In this document: positions 21,490 to 34,683 of the stretch, one piece after another | Numbering within the stretch: the stretch's first letter is position 1 | Layout of the letters: each line of letters opens with the position of its first letter | NCBI GenBank assembly: GCA_947623455.1 | Contig: OX392532.1 | Coordinates: 30,602,792-30,666,791 of the forward strand | Direction of reading: 5' to 3' | DNA length: 64,000 bases | Source: Mimachlamys varia | Taxonomy: Eukaryota > Mollusca > Bivalvia > Pectinida > Pectinidae | The notes under the pieces: generated by a model | The model's input: the letters and a program-made list of their open reading frames with translations, nothing else | The model's database searches: none | What the model was told of the DNA's origin: nothing | Translations under genes and position numbers: made by a program

Positions 21490-22260
21490 TTCCACTTAAT
21501 ATCACTCCTGTTTATATCACCTCTTTATATTATGTTTTTTCCTAACATCATTTTCCCTCTATATAATCTATGTTATTTTATTTGGTTAATATAATGTATT
21601 TTGCGGTGATTTCCTCTCAATATCAGGGTTTGTTAACGAATCACATAAAAATATTCAGAAATGATTTAATTTACCTTAATTTCAGATACAGAACTGCATA
21701 TTGTTGAATGTGTACCTGTTTGACAGCATGAACGTATTTATGACATTACATCGATGAACTGTGTTCCTTCATTATATCATTGAAACATGATCCAATAAAA
21801 GTATTACTGTTTTGAAGAATGCTTTAACTTGAATTATATTTTAAATAGTTCCTAGCGTTATGTATGCTTTATAAATATTATATATCGACGCAAATTAAAA
21901 TGTGTTTAATTTTTTAATCTTGTGTAGATGTTGATATTGAAGAATGTTAAAGATATATTGAAGAATGTAAAAGATATATTGATGTATGTTTCAAATTGGT
22001 TGCTGATGATTGATATGTTAAATAGTTGTTTTTTTGTATTATTAAAATTTTGGCATGTTCAATTTTATTTTTTATTCTTCACAAATGTTTTGTAAAAAGT
22101 GGATATTTCTTAAATGTTTTTTAAATTAATTAAATTTTTTTTTATAATATTCATCATTGACATTTTTTTTATGGTTTCAAAGCATTTTTTTCTCTTACAA
22201 AATACAACTCGTTCTCATTTATCTTAATTTTATACGGTTGATAGTTTCTGTGACATATTA
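21490..22260. other. Very AT-rich stretch with a short tandem repeat
   Basis: At 21933-21990 a unit of about 20-21 bp (GATATATTGAAGAATGTAAA) is repeated two to three times with small changes. The rest is T-rich and without any open frame of note. Confidence 0.7.
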
Positions 22261-22399
22261 TTTTACACATTGTGAAATCCATCAATATATGGATCTATAC
22301 ACTACTTCGAGTAATAGAAACTTTATTTCGTAATCAAGTAAATCTTGAACACACAATACAGTTTGCGGTAGAGAGTTGTAACACTATCCTGTCACGATT

Positions 22400-23130
22400 C
22401 GGGATTAAAGATTCAGTCATCATGAAGTGACCTGTCAGCCTGGCTTCATTACTGCACAATTCCCCTTAAGGTGCTATAGACCGCCTTCACTTTCTACATT
22501 CCTCAGTCAGAACGATAGAGTAAACCTCAAGTATGAAGATTTCAATGAAAGAAACATTCAGCATATTGCCGTAGTAGAGGCAAACAGATGCATTCTTTAC
22601 GAAGATTATGTGACCATTGTACGGGTTGATGTCCTGCGGAGGTGAATAGACTCACACTCGCCAGCCCCACGGCGTGATAGCACAACATGGCTTTCACTGT
22701 CACAATACTCCCCCTCCCCGTTCACTCCCTAATCCACAAGTGATTTGCCCTGCCATTCAGTCTTTGTCCCCTCGGACGCATGACATCAAATCTGTTTATC
22801 GCATTACTCCGACATGTATTATACTGAACGACAAGGGAAAAACTGCCTATCCTCCCTATGAAGGTTTCGGAGGCAGAAGTAACTGCCTCATCACCTACTC
22901 ATAGAAGGCGCAGTAACGCGTGACTTCGGCACAGAGGGCGCCTTCAAGCTTGTCGGAAGAGGTAGCCAGCGAAAAATGGCAGGTTTTCACCTAATTTGAC
23001 TACCATAACCAATGTGAAGTCATCTGTGAAAGGGAGAAAGATGGGCTGTAAATGGACTTAAGGCCGTTATCAAGTGCACGAATGTTTGGTAAAGGGTGTC
23101 ACCAGTTGTCACTTATGGCTTTCAACAATC
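22400..23130. promoter_or_regulatory. GC-richer island with CTCF-like motif
   Basis: No repeat copy elsewhere in the window. It contains CACAGAGGGCGCC at 22930-22942, close to the core of the CTCF site, and CACAAGTG (near 22735), an NK-homeodomain-like word. Two + readings (22427-22645 and 22674-22904, over 70 codons each) lack splice support. Conserved non-coding or exonic sequence are both possible. Confidence 0.3.
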
Positions 23131-23340
23131 TTGACACTTCATATATACATCAAACAAAGCAATACTCTGGTATTAGTATATAGTTATATAGGTATGATGA
23201 GTAATAATGACTTTTAATCTGTGTATTCATAAATATGACACTTGTTTACAATATTATAGTGGTTTTTATGGTTTGTAATTTATATATATAATATAGTACA
23301 TATATGTAAAACTGTTTTGAAAGTTTAAAGGAAATGAAAA

Positions 23341-23851
23341 GAGAATACCGAAGTGTCAACAAAACCATAACTTGAAATAAAAATTAAACTAGGGACAAAA
23401 TATGAAAAAAAACAAAGAAAATATTTACATGGAAACCATTGGCGAATAAGACCAGGGGTTCCGGAAGATAGCATATTGATCCTGATATTATCATAACATT
23501 CTCAATATGTTAAGGATCAACTCAAGATAGAAAAATATCTATTTTGAAATTAGAAATTGTATAAAAGAATTTCTGCATCCCTGAGGGTTCATGAGAAACA
23601 GTTCCTTTACTTTTTTAGGAGTTATTTATACAAGCCTCTTACATTGTGCTGATGATGCTGACACTGCTGTAGTTTACAATATATTAAAAAAAAAACCAGA
23701 AGATGCTCTCTCTTCCGGAACACATAGTCTTATTCTCTTGTTCTTTTACAATGGGTCTACATGTAAATCTCTTTTCTGTTTTTCATATTTTGTCCTTAGT
23801 TTAATCGATTTTGAGTTTAGATAATGGTTTTATTGACGCTTCGATACTCTC
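23341..23851. mobile_element. RepA copy with both arms in inverted orientation
   Basis: The left arm (23341 to about 23470, +) starts GAGAATACCGAAGTGTCAAC. The right arm (about 23697-23851, -) ends TTGACGCTTCGATACTCTC, its reverse complement with a few changes. The pair gives a 511-bp element with arms of about 130-155 bp. The 225-bp centre is unlike other RepA centres, so this is either an internal-replacement derivative or two copies inserted head to head. No clear target duplication. Confidence 0.75.
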
Positions 23852-24359
23852 TCAGTTTTTTAATATTTTCATCTTATCAATGACCTTCATAAAAGTTTTA
23901 TTGAATATATCGGCAGTTGTGTACAACATGACCACATGATAAAAAAGTTATTATATGAAAAGATATGCATAAAAGTACCGTAAATATAATGGTACATATA
24001 AAATACCAGACGTAGTATCCTTACGAATAATATGAATACATTTAACATTACGGCTGATAAATCGAAAATCATTAGATCAACAATAAAAACAACTTCGATA
24101 GTTTTGGGATTCTATTTTAGTTGCAATGTTGCAACGAATACCAGGAATCAGCTGTATAGGTCACTAATTTAGTGATAAGGTTAAAACATAGAGGGCTTTG
24201 GCAAGATATATTTGATTCTATAGGTTTTATTTAGGTTAATAACACTAAGCAAAATTGAAAAAAAATGATTTCTAGAAAACACGACTTGTGCAAATGAGGA
24301 CCTCTTGATATCGAAAGCGTTGACGTTGCCTATGAACGCTGCGCGTTTTGTCATGGAAC

Positions 24360-24670
24360 AGAACCCCAAAGGAGATCACGTAGCCGTCAACCTTCTGTAT
24401 TCAACCAATCTTCATTGATGGAAATAAAGAAAAGTTTGAGAATAAAAAGGACAAGATTTCTGCATTTCCTCATCATTTATCACAATGTGTTTGAAAGGTC
24501 TGTCAGGTTTGGGAACCTCCAGCAGCCTGGACTGCCTCAAAGCGCTATAAATCTATTTTCAGCGGAAGTCGTATATTTGTATCTACATCATCTCTCCAGC
24601 ATCTGTATTAAAGCGCGGGAAGAGGTCGAAACCTCGTTCTGGAACTGTAAAACACAACATCTCTAACGAG
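24360..24670. promoter_or_regulatory. GC-richer non-repeat segment, candidate conserved element
   Basis: A complex sequence with a + reading of 83 codons (24415-24666) that has no splice support. It includes GGGAACCTCCAGCAGCCTGG near 24510 and AAAGCGCTATAAATC. It lies about 300 bp from the interrupted - strand reading at 24961. Confidence 0.2.
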
Positions 24671-24960
24671 TATTTGATTACCCATGTATAATGATAGACA
24701 TGTTACTGTTTAAAATGACGCCAGATGGACGTTTCCTTTGAAAAATCCGAAATCGGTTTAAAGTTTGAACAGTAGATCAGATAAGAAGCATCGATTATAA
24801 TATATCCATCTGTTGAGGCAAAAATTAAAAAACACGAAATACTAAAGGAAATTTGCTGGCAACATTTTGTTTATTTTTTCAAAATTGATATACTTATATT
24901 TAATAAAACGGGAAATAGATTCAGGAATGATTTTCATAAACAACATGATTTTATTTATTT

Positions 24961-25539
24961 TCAAGCTAACAGTACTTTTGATAGATGTGCACTGGTCTTA
25001 CTCACGGTACCGGGTGTTATGGACGGGAGACGGACGTTACCTTTGAGGAAAGGCTTTAACACACGTTGTTCCGTGCGGGGGTTTTGACGTGTGTACATAC
25101 GTAAAGAGGTGTGAGTTCTCAACCCGACTTTATTGAAGTGCTCGAGTCCTTGAATGTCTGTCGGGTTTCCAATAAACACACCATCCATAGATATAGAAAC
25201 ATCTCGGTTCTTCCATGAAATAGCTAAGTATGATTTCTGCAGGAATACTATGGATACCACCATCGTGACATGTCCGGAATTTGGTACAAGGCATGAATTT
25301 CTATCAACACCGTGCAGGAAAGAATAGGCGTTATATATGAAACATCATGCAACCCCACCACATTCAATAATAAACCTTGTATCAACCGGTACTTGACCAC
25401 GCACCACCATGTGAAATACCTTCTGCCGTGTCAGACTAAATATGCATGTGACTTTCTTTAGTAAGCTTCCAGCGTTCAGCATCCTATAACTTCGTCCAAT
25501 GCATCGTAATAATGCTACAGATATAATACTAAAAATCAT
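24961..25539 (-). pseudogene. Interrupted reading, possible lectin-like domain remnant or two-exon gene
   Basis: On the - strand one frame runs for 193 codons from an ATG at 25539 to a TGA at 24961, broken only by a TGA at 25347-25345. The first part starts with a hydrophobic stretch (MIFSIISVALL) and ends FHMVVRGQVPVDTRFIIECG. The second part contains LAISWKNRDVSISMDGVFIG and then LKGNVRLPSI. The pattern of VxRGxVPxxxxRFxIxxxCG followed by a later xxxGxVxLxSI faintly recalls galectin-type carbohydrate-binding domains, but the conserved H-N-R and W-E-R residues are not convincing, so this is a hint only. Either it is a pseudogene with one stop, or the stop lies in a short intron (a GATAG acceptor-like site lies near 25288). 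An unrelated chance reading is less likely at this length. Confidence 0.4.
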
Positions 25540-25654
25540 GATTGTCGGTAGAACAGGAATTTAAGGAAAAGCAGCAATACCGCGAAGAGGGAAAAACAAG
25601 ACATTTCATTCAGAACTCAAACTTTTATGAATGATATTTTTAATATATGCTACA

Positions 25655-25883
25655 GGGCCCAGTTGTTCAAAAGATGATTAGCTTAATCAGTGATTAGTTG
25701 TGCAAATTTTAATTTTTCTAAAAACTTAAAATTAATACTTTTAATAAGTTTCAACGTTCTAGATATAAAATATTTAGTACAGTCAATTTACATGTATAAT
25801 TGTGGGAATACACTTTGTATATTGACAGAATTATTAAAGGATGAAATATATCATTAAATAGTGATAAGCTAACAACTGGGCCC
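25655..25883 (+). mobile_element. MITE-1, intact 229-bp copy
   Basis: It begins GGGCCCAGTTGTTCAAAAGA and ends AGCTAACAACTGGGCCC. The ends are inverted over GGGCCCAGTTGTT, followed by related TTAGCTTA-TCA words. It matches the split copy at 6434-7016 in reverse. There is no coding capacity. Flanks (CTACA on the left, CGAAC on the right) show no convincing duplication. It is a typical non-autonomous DNA element. Confidence 0.9.
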
Positions 25884-25889
25884 CGAACG

Positions 25890-27700
25890 ATATTCACTGA
25901 TAACTACTTATCAGATACTTGTAAACTATCAAGGCATCACAGAACACAAAATTTGAAAGAGTGCAAAAATACGAAATACATCTGTGGTAAGGGGTCGCTC
26001 GGATAGCCTCGACATACACACAATATGAGTAGTTTACTAAAAGAATAAGAATCCGATTAAGCCACTTCCGCTAAATGATGATTAAAGTAAAACGCTTATA
26101 GATTCTATCTCAATACTTATTCGAAACAACAAAGAAAGCATATTTTGATTTCAGATACATTATATCGTTTGCAGAAATTGAACATAAAATACTATATCAG
26201 TTCTCTCCTCAAATTGGGAGACAGAAAAGAAAGAATATGAATTATCATCGGGTACAGCCGTCTGATTATCTCTAAGAAATTAGATATTTTTCTACAAATA
26301 TCTTAGTAAATATGTTTTTTGGTATACAACCTAATAGTGTTCGAAAAGGTTTCATTCAGAGCCATCAATAGAACTAACAAAGTTGTTTATATATTTATAT
26401 ATAATATCACCTGTGAATATGTGTTTTAGTATAGTATAGAAATACAAAAATGGTGCTACGAAAATTACACAAAAACACTTCAATACGTTATCACTGTGGT
26501 ATATATCATACAGTACATGAGATGAGTAACATATTTATTAATCCAATTCTGAATCAGAGCAAAGTGAAAGAGTTCACACCTATAGGATAATGTGACCACA
26601 CGAGGAAAAAGGAACATAACTAAAGTGTGTTGCTCTTTCTCGATTTGCATTTAGTATTCGTAAAATGAAGACAAATAAAACTAGAGTCGAATAAATTGTT
26701 CGATAAAATCTGTGTGACTAGTACATTTGTCAATAACAATTAATATAAAAAAGCCTTTATTAAACTAAAATTAAAGCTCGTTGAGTAGAATTGATTAAAA
26801 TGACAAGATAAATGTATCACACAGCCTATATGGATATTCAAACAATACAAGGGCGTTACATTAACCATTAACTCACCATCATGAATATAAGATAACCTGG
26901 TCATAACTTCATTTTATACGAGCACGATAATAGGAGACGGACTTTAAATTTCTTAACATATCCTTTTGTGATGTTTTAAATTATACATAGACCAACTGCT
27001 CTCCCAGTAATAAGGGATGTTATGCCATTGAACTATTGAAAAAAAAACTAGAACAATAAGACAATAATTATAATGCACTCAGCCATAATTATAAAATAAT
27101 GCCGTTTAAGATAAAAACATAATGTCTCTAAGGTGAAAATATAACATACACCTCAGACATTATCTTACAATGTAATTTACCTGTAGACATTATCGTACAA
27201 ACATTCAACATATTAATATTATAATCACCAATAAAAAACTGTTTACAAAATTTCATTGCGTTAATTGTTTACAAGCGATGTACATTGTATTGTTTAGTTT
27301 ATTAGCATAAATGATATATAAACAGTGTATATACAAACATTAGGACATTATTGTGCGTCTCTCAGCAGCATCACCATTTTAATGTAATGACACAAGTTAT
27401 TTTAATGGTCAAACATCAGTTATCAATAAAAATAAATAATGGAATCATAACTGTTAAGAATGCCATTGATATAAACAAGATAACAAGATTACATTTAATG
27501 ATATCTATGTGCATAAACTTTTACATGTAAGTCTACTTCATCGACATTTACACACTTCAAAGGTATCAGAATATACATTATTATAAGTATATTGTAACCG
27601 TGCTTTAATCATCTACATCTGTTTGAAAACAAAATATGACACTTGAAAAAATAACAATTTCTCATGAATTTGATCAAGTAAATATTGGAAATTCGTTGGA
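25890..27700. other. Very AT-rich intergenic DNA
   Basis: No repeat pairs, no open frames of interest and no GC island seen. Possible nuclear scaffold-type AT-rich DNA, but nothing specific. Confidence 0.5.
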
Positions 27701-27719
27701 AAATCCAATTCTGACCAAC

Positions 27720-28440
27720 ACTTCCTATATCCTATGTAATGTGACATCCTACCGTCTCACATACGCCGTCTATAAATGCGCTTACTCTCTGTGAAAGCGT
27801 ATACAACATTATCATATTTATGACATGTAACAGGACACATGTCAATCACTCATCGCTTGGCTATGAAGGGGAGGTGTTGTAAGCCTGGGGTGTATTAAAT
27901 CAGCCCTCCGTATATACAGCGTGTAGCAGCAGTCAGCTTCTGTACCCAGCAGCTGCAGCCCCATCACTGGCCACACACAAACACACACACATACACTCAT
28001 GCATACTGTTCATAGGGCGGTGCAAAGAGACACAACTCCCTATGTAGACCGGCTTTCACCTGGATCAATGACACATAAAAATCAGGCAGCAGAGGGCGCT
28101 CCCACACACGGGCACTAATTGTGTCAATAATAAGGGGATCTATATACATACTTTTTGACTGTCTATGTTTCAGTACTGCCCTGTATCGGTTGATCTGTTG
28201 GATGGTTTGGTCCTGGGTGTTTAAGAACCGACGTTAACACTAAGCCTGCACTCTTACAGTGATCGTATCACTCCCCCTTCATGCCGTGAAGTAGCGTGCA
28301 TGTGCGATGTTTATCGGTGTCAAAAATTTGAATAAACTTGAAGAGTTTCGGAGGTTTATCACGTTGCGTAGAATGAATAACACCATAAAATGATACCCCG
28401 TCTCTCGAGGGTACACATAAAGCTTACAGCCTAGCAGCAG
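27720..28440. promoter_or_regulatory. GC-richer island with strong CTCF-like motif
   Basis: Within a long AT-rich tract this segment is distinctly GC-richer. GGCAGCAGAGGGCGCT at 28085-28100 fits the core CTCF consensus (CAGCAGRGGGCGC). A CA-rich microsatellite lies at 27971-27998. CAGCAGCTGCAG palindromic E-box words lie near 27950. No open frame of note. Candidate insulator or enhancer; CTCF is present in bilaterians, but binding here is an inference. Confidence 0.4.
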
Positions 28441-28449
28441 TGAGCACTA

Positions 28450-31400
28450 ATCTCCAGCAATATACGGCTACAACTCAAGTGATTTTTTCATTTTCTCAAA
28501 ACCCCTAATGTCGACACGACTGCTACAAAGATATAAGTTTAAATTGCAAAGTATTTTACACGATTGCACTTTTTAACATTACGCTTAATGAAATCCAAAA
28601 CCAGGTGTCATTTTGGCGAAAAAATCTTTTTAAGTGTTTTATGTCAATTTAAACTCGAATCCGTATCAATCTTATACTAGCGGTGTAAAACTGTCAAAGA
28701 TATCGTAATGCACCTGTACCAGCTTTAGTTCTTACTTCCGCGCCAGCACGTGAAGTTTATTAGCACGTGAGTATAGTTATAATATCAAAAATATTTCATA
28801 CTTCAAGGTCACACGTCATTGGTATGAAAACACATTGTCATAGTGTTTTGTTACCGTCAATAATTTACAATTTAAGTAAACAAGTCGTGGTTTTAATATT
28901 ATTATAACTGATTTTAATTTTAACTTTTATATATTGATAGTTGATGATAATCGTCATGACATTATACAAAATAACACATAAACAACACAAGCTTACCAAC
29001 GATATTCCCGCAATTCATTGCCAAACAACAGTGAAAATGTAAGGATAATTTAAGTTAGACTAAATGAAAACCAACAATCAACAACAGCTAGTCTGTATAA
29101 GCAATTATGTGAACTAGTTGTGATACGTGATTCAGACTAGTAGCCAATGGAATTAAGATTATTGTTTGCTAGGTAAAATAGTTAACAATACAATGAGAAG
29201 TGTTTAAAAAAGTAGAATATTCTTTTTTACATTAATAGAAGCACCAAATAATGTTACCGCTTAACATATTACTAATAAATTTATATATTGTATCAATTTT
29301 ATATATATCGTTATTTTTGTATATCTGTATATTAAAATGCTATCTACAATATTAATATCCCCATGATCACAAAAACACTCAATGAAAAAATATTTTGTTA
29401 TAATCCAAAGTATACGGAACTTATGCATTATATAAGCAATATTTCCCAAAATATTTCTTTTTTTGAATCTGGTGTGTCATAAAGGTAATGCTTTGACCAA
29501 TATTTTTAAATTTAAATCGATTCGGGTACAATGTAATTTTGGAAACAATAACGTACTGAACTAAAGTGGGGAGATGAAGCAAAATATTAGCTTACTATAT
29601 TTGGATCAATCATGACAAGCTGTCATATGTTCATTATAGATACGGGCACTTCAGTTGTCGTCAATACATCCGGGCAGTCCATTTTTACCTCATTGCATTA
29701 TATTGATTACATTTTTAGTGTTTATTTTGTGTGTATGTATGTGCTATTTTAGTTTCGGATGTGACATTTATGTATCGATTTACTTTTTTTACTTCTTTCC
29801 TGTGGTAAACTTGTGTTCCTTTCATAATCTTATCTATTAAAAGGTAATTAAAAATATGTGTTTGGTTAGAAATTCTCACCAACTTGTTTACATTTGAATG
29901 GAGATTTTTTGTTATTAATTAGTATGTGAATATATTTTTTTATTATAATTGATCGTAATAACCATCTGAATGAAGTAGGTAGTCTATTCATATATATTTA
30001 ATTGAAAAGAAAACATGACATATAAATATGTTAATAACTAGTTTGAAGAATCTTCTTGAGGATATGAAAGGGTTAGGCATGATGTTTTAAATTGTCTTTA
30101 CATGTATTCATATTTAATGTGCAAATTACTCATTACAAACTTATCAAAATAGTTGATTTTTACAAGAATATTATATTAAATTACAACGCATTGGATTTTA
30201 CAAGTATTATACAAAGGAAAACGTGTATTTGACTGCATTATGATAATCAAACATCAATATGTTGAAATATTATATTAAATCTAGATGATTCATCGGTAAC
30301 TACAAATATTATTTTTCAAATGTATAACACAGTTATTTGTGTACGCAGAAAATAGAAAGCATATTTACATATTAATGCATTTCCTACAGAACGTTTCTCC
30401 GATATCAGTAGACTAGCGGTTCCCACTGTATCTGAGAGACCACACAGTCAATCTCAGACTCTCGGTGATTTCGGAGTTTATACACAATCTCGGCCAAACA
30501 AGCATTTTTTTAAAACAGGATTTTATCAGTTATGAAAACGCATCAATGAAATTAGCCTGAATTATATCTAATTGAACCTCTAGCTGAGAAATCGGTTCTC
30601 CACCCAACATCCACTAGAAACACGAATGCCCCACTGTCTGCTGGTGGCCGAAATAACACATAGCGAAACGTTGTGTCTTTGTATGTGCATTAATGACAGA
30701 TAAACAGAACTTATATATATAAACAACTTATGGGCGAAACAAAATTGCAAACGCTGAAATGTGATATCATTCTGCTGACTTTAGCCACGATTTTATTTTA
30801 AAAAATCTAATTCTAGGCATTGCCATGGTGGGATATGTTTAGCTAATTTCTTTCATCAAGAATTAGTACTCTTTGATTTTAATAATTAAAGATAATACGA
30901 CGACTTTTCTTTTGTTATCAAAAAAGACATTCCAATTATTTTATTCCTTTATAATTATAGTTATGAATTAATTAGCGGATTAGCTTCCATTGCTAAACTC
31001 ATTATGCATACAAATTGACATTTTTACGACAAATATATCATTTCATTGGCTTTACGCATGCTCTAGAGATGATGAAATACGATATGAGATTATATATATG
31101 AATTATCGTTTATAATTTATGAAATCCGTGTCTATCGTAATAAAACCTTAGAATTAGTGTCAAATTAAGCTTTGCTTTATACGTTTTCAATAGTGATATG
31201 TATTCCTGCCTGAATTGAAGTCTCAACATCGACGTGTGCGCCCCCTATAAAGACTATCGATCCGACCCCTCGTGAGGCTATAGGAGAAATAGCAGGCCAT
31301 AGCTGATCCACAGATAACAAGTTTAACACCCCCGGGGACACGATTATTTACATATATAATTTTTCTTCAATTGTAACAAATGTTTTATTTCAATGATTTG

Positions 31401-32650
31401 AAACTGATAGTGTCTTACGATACATTATGAGTTATGGAGATTTTGTTTTAGTATTGATGTTGCATATTCTGTTTCTTTCTCCACTGAAACCTAATATATA
31501 TATGATAAGAAATTGTCCTTTGTTTTCTTTGTCTTTTTTCATAATTTTAGTTTTTTGTTTTTGTATATTTTTCGTGTTATTGTTATATTTTTGAATCTGT
31601 ATTTATACAATTTTGTCTTTATGTAAGCAAGTAACCGATTTCATGATTGTAGAAATATTATAATAATATCTTTATACATTCAAACATATACATGATTTGC
31701 AAAATTGTCAAGCACCTTCGTTAGCGCTGACAAAATGAAATAATATTCTGTGTTGGTCAAATTCCAAATAGATATGACATAAACTATCACAATTAACTTA
31801 ACACTAAACAACACTGCTTAAGAGGAATTTCAGAATGTTTCATTTCAACATATTTACCTCTAGGTAAGTTACAGAAAAGTATGTTATATGATTAACACAA
31901 TATTTACCCTTATAAGTATGTTTTAATATTTTATTTATCGTGAGTGCCTAATTAATCAGACAGTCGGCAATTCTTACGAAACAGATCTATCTACCATCCT
32001 TGGTTTTGGTTGTTGAAAAGTCAGATTACAAACAGAGACAAGTAGCGCAAATATCTTATTACTATGAGAAACATGAATATATAACATGAATAAACAGAAA
32101 TAGACTGAAATAAAAGCCGAACAAGATAAAATTTTCTGTCCTGTTGATAAACAAACCTTCTTAAACTATTGTCTCATAAATTATTTCAACGATGATAATT
32201 TTGTGGTTTTCTTATTAAACTGTCGTGTTTGTGATCATGACAACTGTTATTTATCCTGATAAATTTATGATCTTAAATGACATGCAAATAACGGGAGGTA
32301 AAGCTTTGATATCTTCATTAAATTCATCAAGAGAAACACCAACTGGAAATAAACTATAGATAAACACTATCAAGTATTCTCTGTTGCATTTTAATATAAG
32401 TTTTATTGGTTTTGATAAATATGCGTTTGTAGTTTAAGAATACGGCAAGTGCATAATTGGTTTATGTTTAAAATAAATGCGAAATAAAGTGCAAGTCACG
32501 GATGTACATTGTTCTCTGAAAATAAGATATACATACATATATAACAAATCTTGTAAAATGGAAAAAGTGTGAATATCGAGTTTAACAGCATAATTAAATG
32601 GTAAGGATATCATTCAACACCAAGCATACAATACAAGACTGGCCAATATG
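28450..32650. other. Long AT-rich region, no gene seen
   Basis: Longest featureless stretch in the window. Only the patch at 31200-31340 (CGACGTGTGCGCCCCCTATA, then CCCCCGGGG) is GC-richer; that word also resembles the reverse of a CTCF core. No RepA, SINE or MITE copy was recognised in these 4 kb, which contrasts with the density elsewhere. Confidence 0.5.
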
Positions 32651-32974
32651 TCCAAATGGTACCTATATCATACTTGTGGAATTATTTTCCCCGTTCTGGA
32701 GACCCTCGCTCGGAGGGTTTCGGTAATATCCCCAACGTTATAATTAGCGGAATTCAACCATCGCAAGTTACCCTTACAACTGGCAATTTTCTTTCGTCGC
32801 TTTTTCATTAAAGTGTGAACAAGTCTGTTCAAGGCGATATACGATACGATAGGCTTTGTCCCATAAGGGAGTTCTGCGTTTTGTTTATGCCCGAGTAAAC
32901 ATGGGCCTTGTACATAGCTCTGTTACCCCACTCGGCTACAAAGACTACTAAACGTACACACTGTCTTTTCTTAC

Positions 32975-33165
32975 CTTCCTTGCATTGTTAATATAGGTAT
33001 CAAGTTTCTATAAAACTTAAATGCTAATCGGCTGAATTGACAGGCTAAACATAGTTCCGCCCTGGTGTGCACTGGTGTTACCTGTGGCGAGAAGGATGAT
33101 AAAACACTCTGCCTGTACACAATAGACTCTCTAACGCCCACAGGTGTCTTAATTTGCCTAACCAT
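32975..33165 (-). CDS. Candidate first coding exon on the - strand
   Basis: An ATG in a good context (AACAAACATGG) at 33165 opens 63 codons (MVRQIKTPVGVRESIVYRQS at the start). They run into a strong splice donor, GGAAG|GTAAGAAAAG, with the intron starting at 32974. The frame has no stop up to the donor. No acceptor-linked partner was found further left, although 32690-32960 is GC-richer. Product unrecognised. The reading could be chance, but start context and donor together are above average. Confidence 0.35.
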
Positions 33166-34016
33166 GTTTGTTGAATAGGTGCCAGGTTTTGAAACAAAAA
33201 ATTAGAAAACGGCGATAATTGAAATTCCTATTGAACAGTGGATCGACTTTTAAAGAATGTTAAACGAGGAGGAAACACTTTTTAATTTAAACAGAAACAC
33301 CTGTAAAACTCTTATTGTTGATTGACAGCTTAACTAGCTAGGCTCTTATATAAGCCTGTTATATGCGATAAATCATTGTTAAAATTGTTTTTAGTTTGAA
33401 AAGAGATAAATGACATAATTAATGTTTGATATTGTCTTTTGGAAGATGTCATATTTTAATTATACACCATACTTTGTATCTGGCACATGTTTTCATTGAT
33501 TTAATTCAAATTTCCATAAGACCGGGGTCGAAAAAAGGTTGAAGTGGGGGTGGGGGTTATAAAACTATGAATATTGATGTCGCATATGATAAAATTCTAA
33601 AAAAATTTATTACATTCTAATATCAGCCATAGTCAAGCAAGATATCAATATTGCATAATTTGTAAGTATCGTTACAAAGTACTGTCATACAACCCGAAAT
33701 ATAAAATCTAAATGCATGTCAATATTCTACTAATTATGGTAATGGAAATAAAATGAATTAAAATCATTCGTGAATATATTATTTTTAAAAAACATTTTGT
33801 ATCAGTGTGGAGATTTTGAAATGGATTTGTTCATATGTCACTTACTGAAGAAAATGATTGCATCTGATACGCGTTGCTTGCTGTATGAACCTGGCTATCA
33901 GGTGTCTCACCGACAATAATTCTAATGCATTCTAAGAGTATCTTTTCGGGAGGTAGACACACAATAGATGGTTTGACGTGATGGGAAAACTATTTCGTTC
34001 TGGGATTCACTGACAA

Positions 34017-34094
34017 ATGTCTGAATCCCCGAGGATTCCGACGGGCACAGTCACCGGAGTAGAGCCAGTGATACCTGTTTGGATTACTGATGAG
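34017..34094 (+). CDS. Candidate first coding exon on the + strand
   Basis: The ATG at 34017 (context ACAAATGTC) follows an in-frame stop at 34011-34013. It opens 26 codons, MSESPRIPTGTVTGVEPVIP and then VWITDE, ending in phase 0 at a clear donor (GATGAG|GTATGT, intron from 34095). The codons are GC-richer than the surrounding DNA. The downstream exon was not identified. A phase-0 acceptor exists at 56026, but over 20 kb away the link would be a guess. It lies about 850 bp from, and points away from, the - strand candidate at 33165. Confidence 0.4.
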
Positions 34095-34312
34095 GTATGT
34101 ACTTCCTTCGCTACAGGTAGGACAGGTGTTTAAGTGTCATGTTACCCCCCGTAAGGTGTGAGATACGTCATATGACGCGTCGCAATCGGGAAGTGGTACA
34201 AACTGACATGACAGCAAGCCGACCTAAACCAATGTATTTTTTCTCACTTACAGTTTCAGTACTTTCATAGTTAATGTACAGATTATAACTGAATTCTATT
34301 TGATATTTATTA

Positions 34313-34487
34313 CAGTAAAACCTCACTTACTCGAACCCGGTTCACTCGAATACCCCTCATTTTTCGAACAGTTCGTTTGGTCCACACCGAGTTCTCAAAT
34401 ATTCAACCAACGTCGGTTTCTCGAATACCATGTAATTCTCGAACTATTGATCAGATCCTAACCAGTTCGAGAAAGTGGACTTTACTG
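34313..34487. mobile_element. pogo/Tigger-type MITE, 175 bp
   Basis: It begins CAGTAAAACCTCACTTACTC and ends GAGAAAGTGGACTTTACTG. The inverted repeats match at most of 23 positions through the word TCGAAC. TA precedes the element, but TG follows where TA would be expected, so the duplication is decayed. CAGTNNAACCTC with repeated TCGAA words is typical of pogo/Tigger-like elements. Non-coding. Confidence 0.75.
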
Positions 34488-34683
34488 TGTGTCATTGATA
34501 TAAACGAAAATTGTTTTTAATGATTATTGTAATATAATTTGTTGATAAACAATAATTATCACGATAAAATCAGAAAACAAGGATACATATTATTGAAGGT
34601 GATAACATCTTTTCCGCATTGTTTTAGCATGACAACAGTTGTTCGCGGTAACATATGATCCCTTACTGTATTCCCGGAGCGAA

